Source: Pseudomonadota bacterium (GTDB lineage Bacteria; Pseudomonadota; Alphaproteobacteria; Rhizobiales; Hyphomicrobiaceae). From it: a DNA stretch of 5,858 nt. The DNA lies in the NCBI GenBank assembly GCA_023390485.1, contig JAEWCT010000365.1, forward strand, positions 1 through 5,858. Reading direction: 5' to 3'. Numbering within the stretch: the stretch's first letter is position 1; each line of letters opens with the position of its first letter. This document shows, in pieces, positions 5,830 to 5,858 of the stretch. The notes below the pieces were generated by a model. The model did no database searches. It had not been told where the DNA came from and saw only the letters and a program-made list of their open reading frames with translations. The translations under genes and the position numbers were made by a program.

Positions 5830-5858
5830 ATGTCATCCCCGCGCAGGCGGGGATCCAT
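5830..5858. repeat. Palindromic dispersed-type repeat (REP-like), cut by the window edge
   Basis: ATCCCCGC (5835-5842) and GCGGGGAT (5847-5854) form a perfect 8-bp stem around GCAG, with ATG (5830-5832) and CAT (5856-5858) as outer, offset arms. The 'GTCATCCCCGCG...GCGGGGATCCA' pattern is familiar as a short intergenic palindrome scattered through many proteobacterial genomes. It lies 25 bases after the transporter stop and may also act as a transcription end. The element may continue beyond the window, and its copy number cannot be judged here. Confidence 0.55.

Overview
The window is GC-rich, apart from one short AT-rich island. Its genes are packed on the + strand and read like an alphaproteobacterium, probably of the Hyphomicrobiales (Hyphomicrobium or a relative). 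This placement is inferred from the GC-rich codon use, the rhizobial-style cysH-cysD-cysN order and the type of flavoprotein present. It is not proven by a marker gene.

Layout: (1) 2-136 is the C-terminal end of a glyoxalase/VOC-fold protein cut by the window edge. It is followed after 11 bases by (2) 148-1383, a HI0933/BaiN-like flavoprotein of the PP_4765 type. (3) 1384-1555 is a non-coding control region. It holds a 7-bp perfect dyad, a strikingly AT-rich island that is the likely cys promoter, and small hairpins around the cysH ribosome-binding site. (4) 1556-4802 is a tightly coupled sulfate-assimilation operon, cysH-cysD-cysN, whose genes overlap by 4 and 1 bases. (5) 4803-5003 is non-coding, with a long GC-rich stem-loop at 4857-4899 that probably ends or stabilises the cys transcript. 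(6) 5004-5804 encodes a TSUP-family (TauE/SafE) membrane transporter. (7) 5830-5858 is a palindromic dispersed-type repeat running to the window edge.

How the genes work together: CysD and CysN form ATP sulfurylase, which makes adenosine 5'-phosphosulfate (APS) from sulfate and ATP, with GTP hydrolysis by CysN. CysH has the CC...CxxC cysteine set of the iron-sulfur APS reductases, so it should reduce APS directly to sulfite. The TSUP transporter next door may export excess sulfite or handle sulfate. Sulfite reductase (cysI) and siroheme genes are not in the window.

The most interesting observation is in CysN. Its last ~50 residues align without gaps with the middle of APS kinase (CysC), but the ATP-binding P-loop and the rest of the kinase are absent. 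This looks like a vestige of a CysN-CysC fusion, and it fits a pathway that does not need PAPS. Otherwise this is ordinary core metabolism, and I see no sign of an undescribed defence, mobile or biosynthetic system.
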